Assembly (NCBI RefSeq): GCF_000400995.2 | Contig: NZ_DF238999.1 | Coordinates: forward strand, 62,001 to 126,000 | Reading direction: 5' to 3' | DNA length: 64,000 bases | DNA from: Acidovorax sp. MR-S7 | GTDB lineage: Bacteria > Pseudomonadota > Gammaproteobacteria > Burkholderiales > Burkholderiaceae_C | Shown here: positions 1-8,442 of the stretch, in pieces | Position numbering within the stretch: the first letter of the stretch is position 1 | Layout: each line of letters begins with the position of its first letter | Notes under the pieces: generated by a model | Seen by the model: the letters and a program-made list of their open reading frames with translations, nothing else | Told to the model about the DNA's origin: nothing | The model's database searches: none | Program-made: the position numbers and the translations under genes

Positions 1-1036
1 GATCCGCACCCTTGGGCAGGTACTGACGCACCAGCCCGTTGGTGTTCTCATTCGTTCCGCGCTGCCATGGGCTTCGCGGATCGCAGAAGAACACATCGAC
101 GTCTGTTGCCATGGAGAACGTTCGATGCTGAGCCAACTCCATGCCCCGATCCCAGGTGAGGGACTTCATCAGCCCTTCTGGCAGTCGCTTGACCTCACGC
201 GTGAGGGCCTGCACCACACTGGCCGTATCCTTGCCATCGACCTGTACCAGCAGGGCGAAACGCGAGTGACGCTCCACCAGCGTGGCAATGTGGCTGTTCT
301 TTGCGCCGCTGACCAAGTCACCTTCCCAGTGGCCAGGAAGCGCGCGATCCTCAATCTGAGCCGGTCGTTCACGGATGGACACCGCATCCGTGATTTGACC
401 GCGAGGCGAATCTTTGGCCAATCCGGCGCGAGCACGGCGCATAGAGCGGCGTGTGCGCAGATGCGCCATCAGTTCCTTCTTCAACACGCCACGTGCCTGC
501 ACGAACAGGCTGCGATAGATCGTTTCGTGCGAAACCTGCATGGACTCACTTCCTGGGTGTTCCCGCCGCAGCCATCCAGCGATTTGCTGCGGCGACCACT
601 GTAGCGCGAGCTTGCAGGCGACCAATTGAGCCAACTCGGGATTCAGCGCCAGGGCGCACTGCTTGGGCCGACGCGCCATCTCCCAGGCACGCTCGTCGGC
701 CGGCACTGCTCGGTAGCGCGACATACCGCCGTTTCGTGCGATTTCCCTACTTACTGTCGAAGGCGAGCGACCGATCTCGGCTGCGATCTGCCTGCATGAG
801 CAGCCAGCTGCCAGCCCTCGCGATATGTGCTCGCGCTCGGGCATCGTCAAGGCACCCGGTGCTCGCTTACGCTCTGGGCGATAGATGCCGCCGCCCAGCG
901 CCAGCACTCCGTGAATCGAGCCGGGATGCTTGCACAGCGCCCGACCGATGTCGCTGATCGAATCACCGGCCTTCCACCGCTCCCACAACTCCCGCCTTTG
1001 GGCATCCGTCAGCCCAGGGCGCCCCAATCTCGCCAT
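1..1036 (-). CDS. IS30-family transposase, 3' end cut by window edge
   Basis: The reading frame starts at the ATG at 1036 and stays open to the window edge, giving 345 residues without a stop. It has an N-terminal helix-turn-helix, a second HTH with the motif REIARNGG, then a DDE integrase core. The core shows HWEGDLVSG with its acidic residue, LTWDRGMELA and ERGTNENTNG-like WQRGTNENTNGL, the last being the IS30-family signature carrying the catalytic Glu. IS30 transposases are usually 320-380 residues, so only the last few dozen are missing. The likely left terminal inverted repeat lies at about 1055-1092. The element sits inside an IS3 orfA. Confidence 0.9.
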   Translation of the reverse strand, partial: MARLGRPGLTDAQRRELWERWKAGDSISDIGRALCKHPGSIHGVLALGGGIYRPERKRAPGALTMPEREHISRGLAAGCSCRQIAAEIGRSPSTVSREIARNGGMSRYRAVPADERAWEMARRPKQCALALNPELAQLVACKLALQWSPQQIAGWLRREHPGSESMQVSHETIYRSLFVQARGVLKKELMAHLRTRRSMRRARAGLAKDSPRGQITDAVSIRERPAQIEDRALPGHWEGDLVSGAKNSHIATLVERHSRFALLVQVDGKDTASVVQALTREVKRLPEGLMKSLTWDRGMELAQHRTFSMATDVDVFFCDPRSPWQRGTNENTNGLVRQYLPKGAD

Positions 1037-1090
1037 GAATTTCCACCTCGCTGCGTCCTTGTATCAAAGGTGTTGCAGCCACCGGTTGAA

Positions 1091-1401
1091 TCCAAGACGG
1101 CTTTTTTTGCGATGTCGCGCTCCATCGTCAGCCGCGCCACCTGCGCTCTCAAGCGGGCAATCTCCGCCTGCTCGGGCGTGACCGCCGGCGTAGTGGCCTT
1201 GCCTTCGCCCGCCACTGCCAACTGACCCTTCGCATCGGCCCGAACCCAGTTCGTCAGGCTCGCCTTGGGCATACCCAGCGTCGCGGCCACGGCAGACGCG
1301 GCGCGTCCGGCCTTGACCTGCCGCACAGCCTCCTGCTTGAACTCCTGCGTGTACTTCGCTCTCGTTTGCTTCTCGTTCAATTCTTGCTCCCGTCCCGGCA
1401 T
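1091..1401 (-). pseudogene. IS3-family OrfA (HTH subunit), interrupted by IS30
   Basis: The product begins MPGREQELNEKQTRAKYTQE and contains the OrfA-type HTH and leucine-zipper segment: EAVRQVKAG, KASLTNWVRADAKG, then LRAQVARLTMERDIAKKA. In intact IS3 elements MERDIAKKA leads into the end of OrfA and the frameshift to OrfB. Here the match stops at about 1091, where IS30 sequence begins, and the rest is IS30 end sequence. The 5' end may also be cut, because IS5 sequence begins just beyond 1401. OrfB is absent, so this is a dead fragment. Confidence 0.8.
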
Positions 1402-1423
1402 TCTCCGGGGCTGGGGCTATGCA

Positions 1424-1879
1424 CTCCAGGGAACGGGGGCAACCTCAGACACACTCGGGCTACTGCTGGCTGTCACGGTGACTGCCGCCAGCGTGCAGGA
1501 CCGCGATGGCGCTGCCGAGGTCGTTGCTCAGGCGTGCCGCAAGGCGCCCACGATCGAGAGGCTTTACACCGACGGGGCCCACGGCGGGCAATGCGCCCGA
1601 GCCATCGAGCAGACCCATGGCATCCGGGTCGAGGTCGTGCGCCGGCCCGGCAACCGCTCGACCGGCACCCTGCACGATCCGCAACGCTCGCTCTGGCAGG
1701 AGCCCGCTCGAGGCTTCGTTATCTTGCCCAAGCGCTGGGTCGTCGAGCGAACACACGCCTGGAACGAGCGCTGGCGTCGCATGGTCATGCACCACGACCG
1801 CAAGACATCAACCTCTGCTGCCTGGGTCTGGCTCGCTGAGGCGCGTATCCTGCTCAGCAGGATCGCTCTCGACAGTTGA
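1424..1879 (+). pseudogene. IS5-family transposase, C-terminal fragment
   Basis: About 150 residues of the C-terminal half of an IS5-type DDE transposase remain. They include LLLAVTVTAASVQDRDGA (first catalytic Asp region absent), LYTDGAHGG with the second acidic residue, and RWVVERTHAWNERWRRM, the family signature carrying the catalytic Glu. The N-terminal half is missing and the upstream sequence belongs to the IS3 fragment, so it cannot be active. It differs clearly in sequence from the complete IS5 element just downstream. Confidence 0.8.
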
Positions 1880-1898
1880 TTTCGTCTACACCCTCTTA

Positions 1899-2771
1899 GA
1901 GCGACTAACAAAACCTTGTCATCGCCCAGTCCACATCATGCGTTTGATGTCGCATGGGGCAAAACAAGAACAGGGAAATCAGCGCGGCGCTCTACAAGAA
2001 GCTAGCACCGTTACTGCCGATTGTGAAACCGTCCGCCAAGGGCGGACGGCCTCGCCTGAGCGACGAGCAGGCGCTCAACGGCATCCTGTTCGTGCTGCGA
2101 ACGGGTATTCCTTGGGAGGAGTTACCGCAAGAACTTGGTTTTGGCAGCGGCATGACCTGCTGGCGGCGGCTGCGCGACTGGCAGGCAGCAGGTGTATGGC
2201 ACGAGTTGCACCTGAAGTTGCTCGGTGACTTGCGCATGGCCGACAAGTTGGACTTCGAGCGATTCAGCATGGACGGGGCCAGCGTGCCCAGCCCCCGGGG
2301 GGGCCGCACACAGGCCCCAACCCGACGGACCGGGGTAAGCTCGGCAGCAAGCGCCACATCGTCACGGACGCGCAGGGCATCCCTGTGATGTTCTGCGTCA
2401 CCGGGGCCAACAGGCATGACTCGGTGGTCTTCGAGGAGTTGGTAGATGCCCTGCCGCAGGTGGGTGGCCGGCGGGGCAGGCCACGTCGCCGGCCCAGGAA
2501 ATTGCATGCGGACAAGGGCTACGACTATCCCAGATGCCGCGCTCATCTCAGGCTCAGGGGAATCCAGGACCGCATTGCACGCAGGGGTACTGAGCGCAAC
2601 AACCGTCTCGGGCGCCATCGCTGGGTAGTTGAGCGCACGCATGCCTGGCTGGCCGCCTTTGGAAAGCTGCGCACTCGATTCGAGCGCCGCATCGACATCC
2701 ATGTCGCACTGCTTTCATTGGCATGCTGTGTCATCTGCTTGCGATCCTTGCCAGCGTTTTGTTAGCCGCTC
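1899..2771 (+). mobile_element. Complete IS5-family (IS427-like) element with TTA target duplication
   Basis: The 16-base ends GAGCGACTAACAAAAC (1899-1914) and GTTTTGTTAGCCGCTC (2756-2771) are inverted repeats with one mismatch. TTA flanks the element on both sides (1896-1898 and 2772-2774), as expected for a short target duplication. The element is 873 bp, a normal length for the IS427 group, which duplicates 2-4 bp. Intact ends plus duplication suggest a recent insertion. Confidence 0.88.
1954..2765 (+). CDS. IS5-family transposase in two overlapping frames (-1 frameshift)
   Basis: Frame 1 runs 1954-2388 and frame 2 covers the rest to 2765. Frame 1 holds the N-terminal domain (RTGIPWEELPQELGFGSG, SMDGASVPSP). 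The homologous continuation (HTGPNPTDRGKLGSKRHI, VTGANRHDS, KLHADKGYDYP, RWVVERTHAWLAAFGK) is in the -1 frame. The switch maps to a run of seven G at 2297-2303, a classic slippery heptamer. Several IS427-group elements make the full enzyme by programmed frameshifting. A one-base indel in the G run is the alternative. Confidence 0.8.
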
Positions 2772-2774
2772 TTA

Positions 2775-2968
2775 ATGGCGACCCCTTCCTGTTTGAGACG
2801 GTGGTGTTCGTGGATGGAGTGACCCACGAGATGCGCCGGTACTTCATCTGAGAGGAGGCCGAAGCCGGCCACGCCGAGATGGGCGAGTTGATCCGTGCTC
2901 AAATGCAGGCGGCGCAAGTTCGCGCCGCGCAGGCCTGGGAACAGGTGTATGAGCGGCTGAAGGCCTGA
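2775..2968 (+). pseudogene. Unidentified coding remnant downstream of IS5
   Basis: In one plus-strand frame the sequence reads NGDPFLFETVVFVDGVTHEM, a stop at about 2849, then EEAEAGHAEMGELIRAQ and AWEQVYERLKA before a second stop at 2968. The smooth, helix-rich residue pattern on both sides of an in-frame stop suggests a decayed gene. No family is recognised. It lies where ICE relatives normally continue with more minus-strand conjugation genes, so the ICE appears disrupted here. Confidence 0.25.
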
Positions 2969-2997
2969 GCATCTGCGCTGCGCGGCTTGCCCTACCT

Positions 2998-3759
2998 TCA
3001 GAGGTACTTCTTGAAGCTCCCCGCAGTCAGGGAGACCGCGAGCCCCAGCAAGGCAGCGCTCGGCAACAAGATCACCAGCGGATGCACAGAGATTGGCAAG
3101 GCCAGGTACGTGACCCACGGCAGCACGGCCAGCGGCATCAGGCTGGCCTTCGCGCGGTGATAGATGAAGCCGGATTCCCGGCCCGCGCCGAACCGGCGCA
3201 CGTCGCGCCGCACCAGGCCGTCGATCAAGCCAACGAACGCTGAGGTGAAGATCAGCGGCAACGTGAGCACCAGCACCAGCAGGCGCACCAGGAACGTGAG
3301 CGTGGTGAAGGCAGCGGCGATCAGGTAGCTTTCAGTCCAGACATAGACTTGGCTGATGTAGTAGCGGAAGTTGCGGCCCCCTTCCTGGTCCTGCCGGTGG
3401 CTGGGCGCGCGGGCGCGCTCGGCGGTCTGGCTCATGCGCTCCAGCAGCCCGGAACGCACGAACACCCATTCGTAGCCGGTGTCCACCAGCTCGTGCGCCG
3501 TGCGCCCCGGCTCCTGCACGACCACGCTGCGCGTGAAGTGGCTGGACAGGTGCCCCAGTTCGTACTGCAACATCTGCTGCGAGTGCCGCCAGCCCTGGTC
3601 CTTCCAGAACAGGTGCATGCCGACGCACTCCACCACGATCGAGAACAGCAGCGAGCCGATCAGCACCCCGAGCAGCCGGAACGGCAAGGTGATAGTGCCG
3701 ACGATCAGGCCCTGGCGCTGGTTCTGCTCCCGTTGCGCAGTCGAGGCGGCGTCCTTCAT
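2998..3759 (-). CDS. ICE membrane protein, PFL_4697/TIGR03747-like
   Basis: A 253-residue integral membrane protein of the type-G ICE conjugation set. Hydrophobic segments lie near residues 20-45 (TITLPFRLLGVLIGSLLFSI), 135-185 (two helices around TFLVRLLVLVLTLPLIF) and 205-245. Its start overlaps the 3' end of traD by four bases, so the two are translationally coupled. In relatives this gene always follows traD. It probably helps anchor the coupling protein or mating apparatus in the inner membrane. The exact role is unknown. Confidence 0.8.
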   Translation of the reverse strand: MKDAASTAQREQNQRQGLIVGTITLPFRLLGVLIGSLLFSIVVECVGMHLFWKDQGWRHSQQMLQYELGHLSSHFTRSVVVQEPGRTAHELVDTGYEWVFVRSGLLERMSQTAERARAPSHRQDQEGGRNFRYYISQVYVWTESYLIAAAFTTLTFLVRLLVLVLTLPLIFTSAFVGLIDGLVRRDVRRFGAGRESGFIYHRAKASLMPLAVLPWVTYLALPISVHPLVILLPSAALLGLAVSLTAGSFKKYL

Positions 3760-5948
3760 GGCGAGGCCTCGTTGCCGGAGCCATCGCCGGTGGTGGTGGC
3801 CACCGCGGGAGGTTCGGCCGCAGCGGCGTCATCCAGCAGGTCGTCGGGCAGGCCCGTGTCCTGCAAGGCCGGGGAACTGGTGAACTCCCACCACTGCGTC
3901 GCTTCGCTGTAGCTCTGGCGCATGTACCCGGCCAGTTGCTGCAAGTCCGCCGGCATCACCTCGTCCGGGTCCGGCGCCGGCAGCGGCATGCGCACTTTCC
4001 AAAGCTGGCCGCCCTGCAGCAGCGCGAAACACTGGCCCTTGGGCAGGCCGACGACATGCGACGGCTCGATCATCGGCACGCTGGACATGCTGATGCGGTC
4101 CTGGGTGTTTGACGTGAAGTCGGTCGCGCCGCGGATGTCCGAGCTGTCCGTTGCACCGGAGACGATGGTGGTGGTATAGACCTCGACCTTCGGCAGTTGC
4201 CGGGTCAGCAGTTCAGCGGTCGCGGTCTCGCGCACACGCAGCATGAACAGGTTGTTGAAGTTGCCGATGACCTGGCCGGCCTTGGCGCGGTTGCCGATGC
4301 GGGCTTCGATGTCGGAGAGGGTCTGCGTGTAGGCGGTGACTTGCAGGCCGGCACCGCCGCCCTTGTTGATCAGTGGGATGAATTCGTCGCCCATCAACTC
4401 GTTGAACTCGTCGGCGTGGACATTGATCGGCACGCGCGCACCGGCCGATGCGCCGGGCAGGCCATCGTCGATCCCGTGCTTGTAGATGTGCCCGGCAACC
4501 GACACGAGATCGCTGAACATCGAGTTGCCGACCGCTGCGGCGACCTCGGCGTCGGAGAGCGCATCCAGGCCCACATAGACGATGGCCCTCTTACGGATGA
4601 TCTGCATCCAGTCGAAGATCGGGCGCGGGTCGGCCAGGTCGGAGTAGTTCGGGGCCAGGAGCTGCGCGATCTTGCCGCTGGTGAGCTTCTCCAGCAGCGG
4701 CAGCAGCGATGCGACGATCTTGTCGAAATACGTCTTGTCGTAGCGGACGGCCGAGCGCAGGCCATCCAGCACCGGGTCGTAGTTGCGCGCCTGCGAGAGG
4801 TACTGCTCCAGCGCCACCACGCGCTTCTCGCGCCCGATCATGTTGCGCGGGATGTTCTTGTCGTTCAGCTTCGCTTCGAGCTGGACGATGATTTCCCAGG
4901 CCTTCGGCTCATGCTTGGCGAAGTAGTGCTGGGCATACTCCAGAAACAGCGCGTCGATGTTGATGACGTGCCGCTGGATCAGCATGTAGTCCGGGCGCTG
5001 CCCCAGCTCCACCAACGCGCGCGCGATGATGTTGACGAAGCGCCAGGCGAACTCGCGGAACGCCGCGCTGTTGCCTTCGCCGGAAAGCTGCCCCGCGACG
5101 CGGGTGGCGACTTCCGATATGCGCCCGAATCGCCCCACGGCGTTGTAGCGCGCGGAGATGTCCGGCCAACCCAGGTGGAACACATAGAACTCGCCTTCGC
5201 GGCCCGCGCGCTTGGCCTCGACGTACATCCGCTTGAGCAGGTCCGCGTCCCCCTTGGGGTCGATGACGATCACGACCTCGTGCTCGCCCGCGGCGTTCAC
5301 GCGCCGGATGTCCTGGGTCACGAACAGTTCGGCCAGCCGCGTCTTGCCCACGCGCGTGGTGCCCAGCACCAGGGAGTGGCCGACGCGCTCGCCGAGCGGC
5401 AAGCTGACGTCCACCTCCTCGGGTTCAATGCCATGCAGGCGCGGCAGACCGCCCACAGGCGGCAGCGGCCGCACCGGGTTGAAAGGCACGTCCCAGCCGG
5501 TGAGCGCAGGCAGCCGGGACAGCGGGAACGGTGCGAACTCCAGCCGTTCTTCCAGCCTTCGTGCCAGCAGGTATGCGGGTGTCGGCTCGACGTAGCAGCG
5601 GAATTCAGGCCGGTACGTCTGCATCAGCCTATGGGTGTGCTTCTGCTCCCACAGGAACCCGCGCCCCACGAACAGCCGCTGCTGGCTGACCGGCACGTCC
5701 TTGCTGGTCATCACGTACCGAGGCAAGCGGCGGATGTTGCGCCGGTAGCGCAGGATGACGCGGGCATCGCGGTAGCGGATCGCGCCGTAGGCGCCGAAAG
5801 CCAGCGCGCTGCCGGCGCCCATGGACGGGCTTAGCGCGAGCGACCATGGGGCCACCAGGGACAGAAACGCGGCGCCCGCGCATGCGGCAACGGTGTATAG
5901 CTCCACCGCTGGGCGTAGCAGTACCTCGACCGGCTGTTTCCCCGACAT
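3756..5948 (-). CDS. traD: Conjugative coupling factor TraD (SXT/ICE type)
   Basis: A 730-residue type IV coupling protein, the ATPase that brings relaxase-bound DNA to the type IV secretion channel. The N-terminus has two hydrophobic segments (about 18-58). Walker A is GTTRVGKT with Lys202 and Walker B is VVIVIDPKGD with Asp230. The later motifs YVGLDALSDAEVAAAVG and VHADEFNELMG (a second acidic box typical of TraD/TraG hexamers) follow. Length and order match the SXT/TOL ICE subfamily. It is preceded by the PFL_4695-like gene and overlaps the next gene by four bases. Confidence 0.93.
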   Translation of the reverse strand: MSGKQPVEVLLRPAVELYTVAACAGAAFLSLVAPWSLALSPSMGAGSALAFGAYGAIRYRDARVILRYRRNIRRLPRYVMTSKDVPVSQQRLFVGRGFLWEQKHTHRLMQTYRPEFRCYVEPTPAYLLARRLEERLEFAPFPLSRLPALTGWDVPFNPVRPLPPVGGLPRLHGIEPEEVDVSLPLGERVGHSLVLGTTRVGKTRLAELFVTQDIRRVNAAGEHEVVIVIDPKGDADLLKRMYVEAKRAGREGEFYVFHLGWPDISARYNAVGRFGRISEVATRVAGQLSGEGNSAAFREFAWRFVNIIARALVELGQRPDYMLIQRHVINIDALFLEYAQHYFAKHEPKAWEIIVQLEAKLNDKNIPRNMIGREKRVVALEQYLSQARNYDPVLDGLRSAVRYDKTYFDKIVASLLPLLEKLTSGKIAQLLAPNYSDLADPRPIFDWMQIIRKRAIVYVGLDALSDAEVAAAVGNSMFSDLVSVAGHIYKHGIDDGLPGASAGARVPINVHADEFNELMGDEFIPLINKGGGAGLQVTAYTQTLSDIEARIGNRAKAGQVIGNFNNLFMLRVRETATAELLTRQLPKVEVYTTTIVSGATDSSDIRGATDFTSNTQDRISMSSVPMIEPSHVVGLPKGQCFALLQGGQLWKVRMPLPAPDPDEVMPADLQQLAGYMRQSYSEATQWWEFTSSPALQDTGLPDDLLDDAAAAEPPAVATTTGDGSGNEASP

Positions 5949-5952
5949 GGCT

Positions 5953-6492
5953 TCATTGCTCGATGCCGGTGGCCGTGATCAGCGCCGGGTAGTGCCGCAG
6001 GCCCAGACGCTCGGCCAGGTCGTCGCCGGACACAGGCGCGAGCGGCACACCGGGCACCAGGGCGCGCAGCCTCGCCAGGCCCTGCACGGTCTCGACGTTG
6101 ACTACCAGGCCGACCGCGCCGCGCTCGCGCAGCGCGGCCGCATGGCGGCGCAGCCAGGTCTGGGACGCCGCGTCGTCGCCGACGACCACGAAAGGCCGCA
6201 GGCCCGGGGCCTCGATCACCCGACGCGCGACGGTGCCGGGCGTGAGCGCGCGGCTGCGCACCGGCAGCATCGCGGCCTCGTCCGCCGGCGTGGCGGGAAC
6301 CTGGGGTGTCGGGGTCGGCGGCCGGGCCGGCGCGTTGGCACGCGGCTGGAGGTTCAGGGCTTCGTAGTACGGCAGCGCCGACGCGCCGCCGCGGTCTTCG
6401 ACCACGATCAGCGGCTCGCCGGCAAGCGAGGCCAGCGGCAGACCCGCCAGCAGCACGAGCAGGCCCCGCAAGGCCAGATGGGATGTCGTCAT
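5953..6492 (-). CDS. ICE protein, PFL_4695/TIGR03765-like
   Basis: A 179-residue protein with an N-terminal signal peptide (hydrophobic residues 8-22, cleavage near LASLAGEP). The mature part begins IVVEDRGGASALPYYEALN and ends with a compact domain (FVVVGDDAASQTWLRRHAA, VGLVVNVETVQGL, LAERLGLRHYPALI). The family is found only in ICEclc/PAGI-type elements, always just upstream of traD. It is probably periplasmic. The stop lies five bases before traD and the start overlaps the transglycosylase gene by four bases. Confidence 0.8.
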   Translation of the reverse strand: MTTSHLALRGLLVLLAGLPLASLAGEPLIVVEDRGGASALPYYEALNLQPRANAPARPPTPTPQVPATPADEAAMLPVRSRALTPGTVARRVIEAPGLRPFVVVGDDAASQTWLRRHAAALRERGAVGLVVNVETVQGLARLRALVPGVPLAPVSGDDLAERLGLRHYPALITATGIEQ

Positions 6493-7079
6493 GGGGATGT
6501 CTCCTGGCGCACGGCGAGGACCGCGGCGGTTGGGCGCGTGCCCTGCACGCGGGCAAGGTGACGGGACACGCTGCGGCGATAGCGGGCAGCGGGCTCACCG
6601 CCAGCAGGACGGTGGTAGCGGCCGATCGCCAGCAGCCAGTCCTCGCCGGGGGTGTGCTGTTCCTTCAGGATCTCAGCGGCGATGGCGAGGTTGCGGTACG
6701 GGTCGAGCAAGTCGCACGCGCTGGCGTAACGCTGCTGGTGGTAGCCGAGGTTGATCTGGCCCAGGCCCGCGTCGATGCGCGTGTGCGGAGTGGAGCGCAT
6801 TGCCTGCTGCAAGCCAGTGCAGGCGTCGGCGCGGGTTGCGTAGCGGCGCGACTGGCCGGCAACGTTGAGCGACCACGGCCACGGGACGATGCGCCCGTTG
6901 CGGCGGATGCCGCTCTCCTGCAACGCCACCGCGTAGAGCACCGTCGAGGGGATGCCTGCGTGCTGCGCGGCGAGCTGGTAGGCCGGTGGCGGAACCTCCT
7001 GGGCCTGTGCGACGCAGGCGCACAGGCCAGCGGCGAGCCCCAGTGCGCGCAGGGGTGCAGCTATGGCTGGCGCTGCCAT
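6489..7079 (-). CDS. Conjugation lytic transglycosylase
   Basis: The start at 7079 gives a 196-residue protein with a signal peptide (LRALGLAAGLCACVAQAQ). The SLT-type domain has VLYAVALQESG, with the catalytic Glu in the usual ALQESG position, followed by GLGQINLGYHQQRYASACDL, the conserved GLGQIN/active-site loop. Such enzymes open the peptidoglycan so the mating channel can cross it. The start lies 18 bases inside the preceding gene, and the end overlaps the next gene by four. A longer in-frame start at 7214 would lie deep in the upstream gene and is unlikely. Confidence 0.85.
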   Translation of the reverse strand: MAAPAIAAPLRALGLAAGLCACVAQAQEVPPPAYQLAAQHAGIPSTVLYAVALQESGIRRNGRIVPWPWSLNVAGQSRRYATRADACTGLQQAMRSTPHTRIDAGLGQINLGYHQQRYASACDLLDPYRNLAIAAEILKEQHTPGEDWLLAIGRYHRPAGGEPAARYRRSVSRHLARVQGTRPTAAVLAVRQETSP

Positions 7080-7786
7080 TGGCCGTTCACCTCGCGCACG
7101 ACCGCGGGCAAGTCGCCGGGCAGGCCCAGCGACAGCCAGCGGCCGCCGTCGTGGTTGAGCGTGATGGTGCCGCGGCGCACACGCGCTGGATCGACGTTCG
7201 CGCGCTTGGCCCAATCGCGGATGCGACCATCGTCCTGACGGCTGCCCACTACGTACACGTCGAACTCGGTGCCCGCCGATTGCAGGCGCTGCACGAGCTG
7301 CCCGCAGGCCACGCAGCCGTCCTTGACGAACACCGCCGTGCGGCCGGAGCCGCGCGTGGCTGCGGCGACCGGCTTGTCGTCAGGCAAGCTCACCCGCTGC
7401 ATGTCGGGGTTCAGGCGCTGCCAGGCCTCGTCGTAGGCCCGCTGATAGGCGAGCAGCTTCTCCACGCGGCGCGCTTCGATCTGCACTTGCAGTTCTGCGT
7501 AGCGGCGCCGTTCCTCGTCGGTGCGAGCTTCGATGCCCAGGGCCGACAACGGATCCAGGTTGGGCGAGTAGATGCCTAGCGGCCCGTCCATCAGCTCGCG
7601 GTAGCGCGCCCACTCCTGCGGTTGCAGGCCCCAGTCGCTCGCCACCCGGTCGTCCAGAATGCGGGCGACCAGCGGGCGCTCCTGGCTTTGCGCGTTGCGG
7701 GCGGGAGCCGTCGCGGGCTGCTGCGCCCAAGCGGGCCACTGGGTGGACGCCAGCAGGAGCGCGGAAAGGAGGATCGATGGCTTCAT
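7061..7786 (-). CDS. ICE protein, PFL_4693/TIGR03759-like (thioredoxin-like)
   Basis: The start at 7786 gives 241 residues with a signal peptide (ILLSALLLASTQWPAWAQQ). The N-terminal half contains WGLQPQEWARYRELMDGPLG, the hallmark of this ICE family. The C-terminal half looks like a periplasmic thioredoxin fold: TAVFVKDGCVACGQLVQ has a CVAC motif and is followed by FDVYVVGSRQDD. It may handle disulfides in the mating apparatus, although this is inference from the fold. It lies 15 bases downstream of the previous gene. Confidence 0.8.
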   Translation of the reverse strand: MKPSILLSALLLASTQWPAWAQQPATAPARNAQSQERPLVARILDDRVASDWGLQPQEWARYRELMDGPLGIYSPNLDPLSALGIEARTDEERRRYAELQVQIEARRVEKLLAYQRAYDEAWQRLNPDMQRVSLPDDKPVAAATRGSGRTAVFVKDGCVACGQLVQRLQSAGTEFDVYVVGSRQDDGRIRDWAKRANVDPARVRRGTITLNHDGGRWLSLGLPGDLPAVVREVNGQWQRQP

Positions 7787-7800
7787 GCGATCTGCTCCGG

Positions 7801-8442
7801 TCAGGGAATCGCCACGCGGCGGGTCTGGTCTCCGGCCTGGAACACCGCGGTGTTGCCCTCGACGGCCTGCAAGCGCCACGGGCCGACCGCATCGCCGGGA
7901 AGCAGCACCTGAAGCTGGTCGGGCGTGAAGTCGCCATTGCTCGGCGCGACGGACACGCTGCGCTCGCCGGCACGCAGTTCGGCACCGACGATGCGGAACG
8001 GGAGCGGCGGCGGTTCGGGCTTGGCGGCGGCCTTGTTCGCTGCGCGTGGCTGGGCGGGTGCCGCTGCGCGTGCAACAGCCTGCCGCGCCTTGACTTGCTC
8101 GACTTCGGCGCGCAGTGCCTGAAGGTCGTCGGCAGCGGCATAGGCGCTCAGCGATTGCTCGACCTGGGCCGCGCGTGCTTCCAGGATTTGGCGGGTGTCT
8201 TTGAGGTCTGCCGCCGTGGCGACGGCCGGACGCTGCTGGATGGCCTCGACGGTCTCGGCCAGGCCTGTTGCCTGCGCTTCGAGGCGTTGCAGGCGGGAAT
8301 CGAGGCGTTCCTGGTCGGCCTGGTCGTTCATCGCCTGGTAGCCGAGGGCAACGAGGACACTGAGGCCGATCAGCCAGAGCCACATCAGGCTCTGCACCAC
8401 CACGGCGGCCGTTGAACGATGGGCGAGCTGCGGGCCGTTCAT
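7801..8442 (-). CDS. ICE coiled-coil inner-membrane protein
   Basis: A 213-residue protein with a short cytoplasmic N-terminus and one membrane helix at about 13-35 (AVVVQSLMWLWLIGLSVLVAL). A long coiled coil follows (ERLDSRLQRLEAQATGLAE to about residue 115), then an Ala/Pro-rich linker and a C-terminal globular domain (LPFRIVGAELRAGERSVSV, QLQVLLPGDAVGPWRL). This layout resembles PilO/PilP-like or VirB8-like periplasmic spacers. Position between pilL and the PFL_4693-like gene is conserved in the ICE class. Its start overlaps the pilL stop by four bases. Confidence 0.65.
   Translation of the reverse strand: MNGPQLAHRSTAAVVVQSLMWLWLIGLSVLVALGYQAMNDQADQERLDSRLQRLEAQATGLAETVEAIQQRPAVATAADLKDTRQILEARAAQVEQSLSAYAAADDLQALRAEVEQVKARQAVARAAAPAQPRAANKAAAKPEPPPLPFRIVGAELRAGERSVSVAPSNGDFTPDQLQVLLPGDAVGPWRLQAVEGNTAVFQAGDQTRRVAIP

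Noticed and set aside
4197-5834. A 545-codon open frame on the plus strand
   Set aside because: It is the antisense of traD, rich in Arg/His/Gln as expected from high-GC complement, and has no family motif.
7061-8383. A 440-codon minus-strand frame covering two genes
   Set aside because: Only the part from 7786 has a signal peptide and family motifs; the upstream portion is antisense-like and overlaps the neighbouring ICE gene in another frame.
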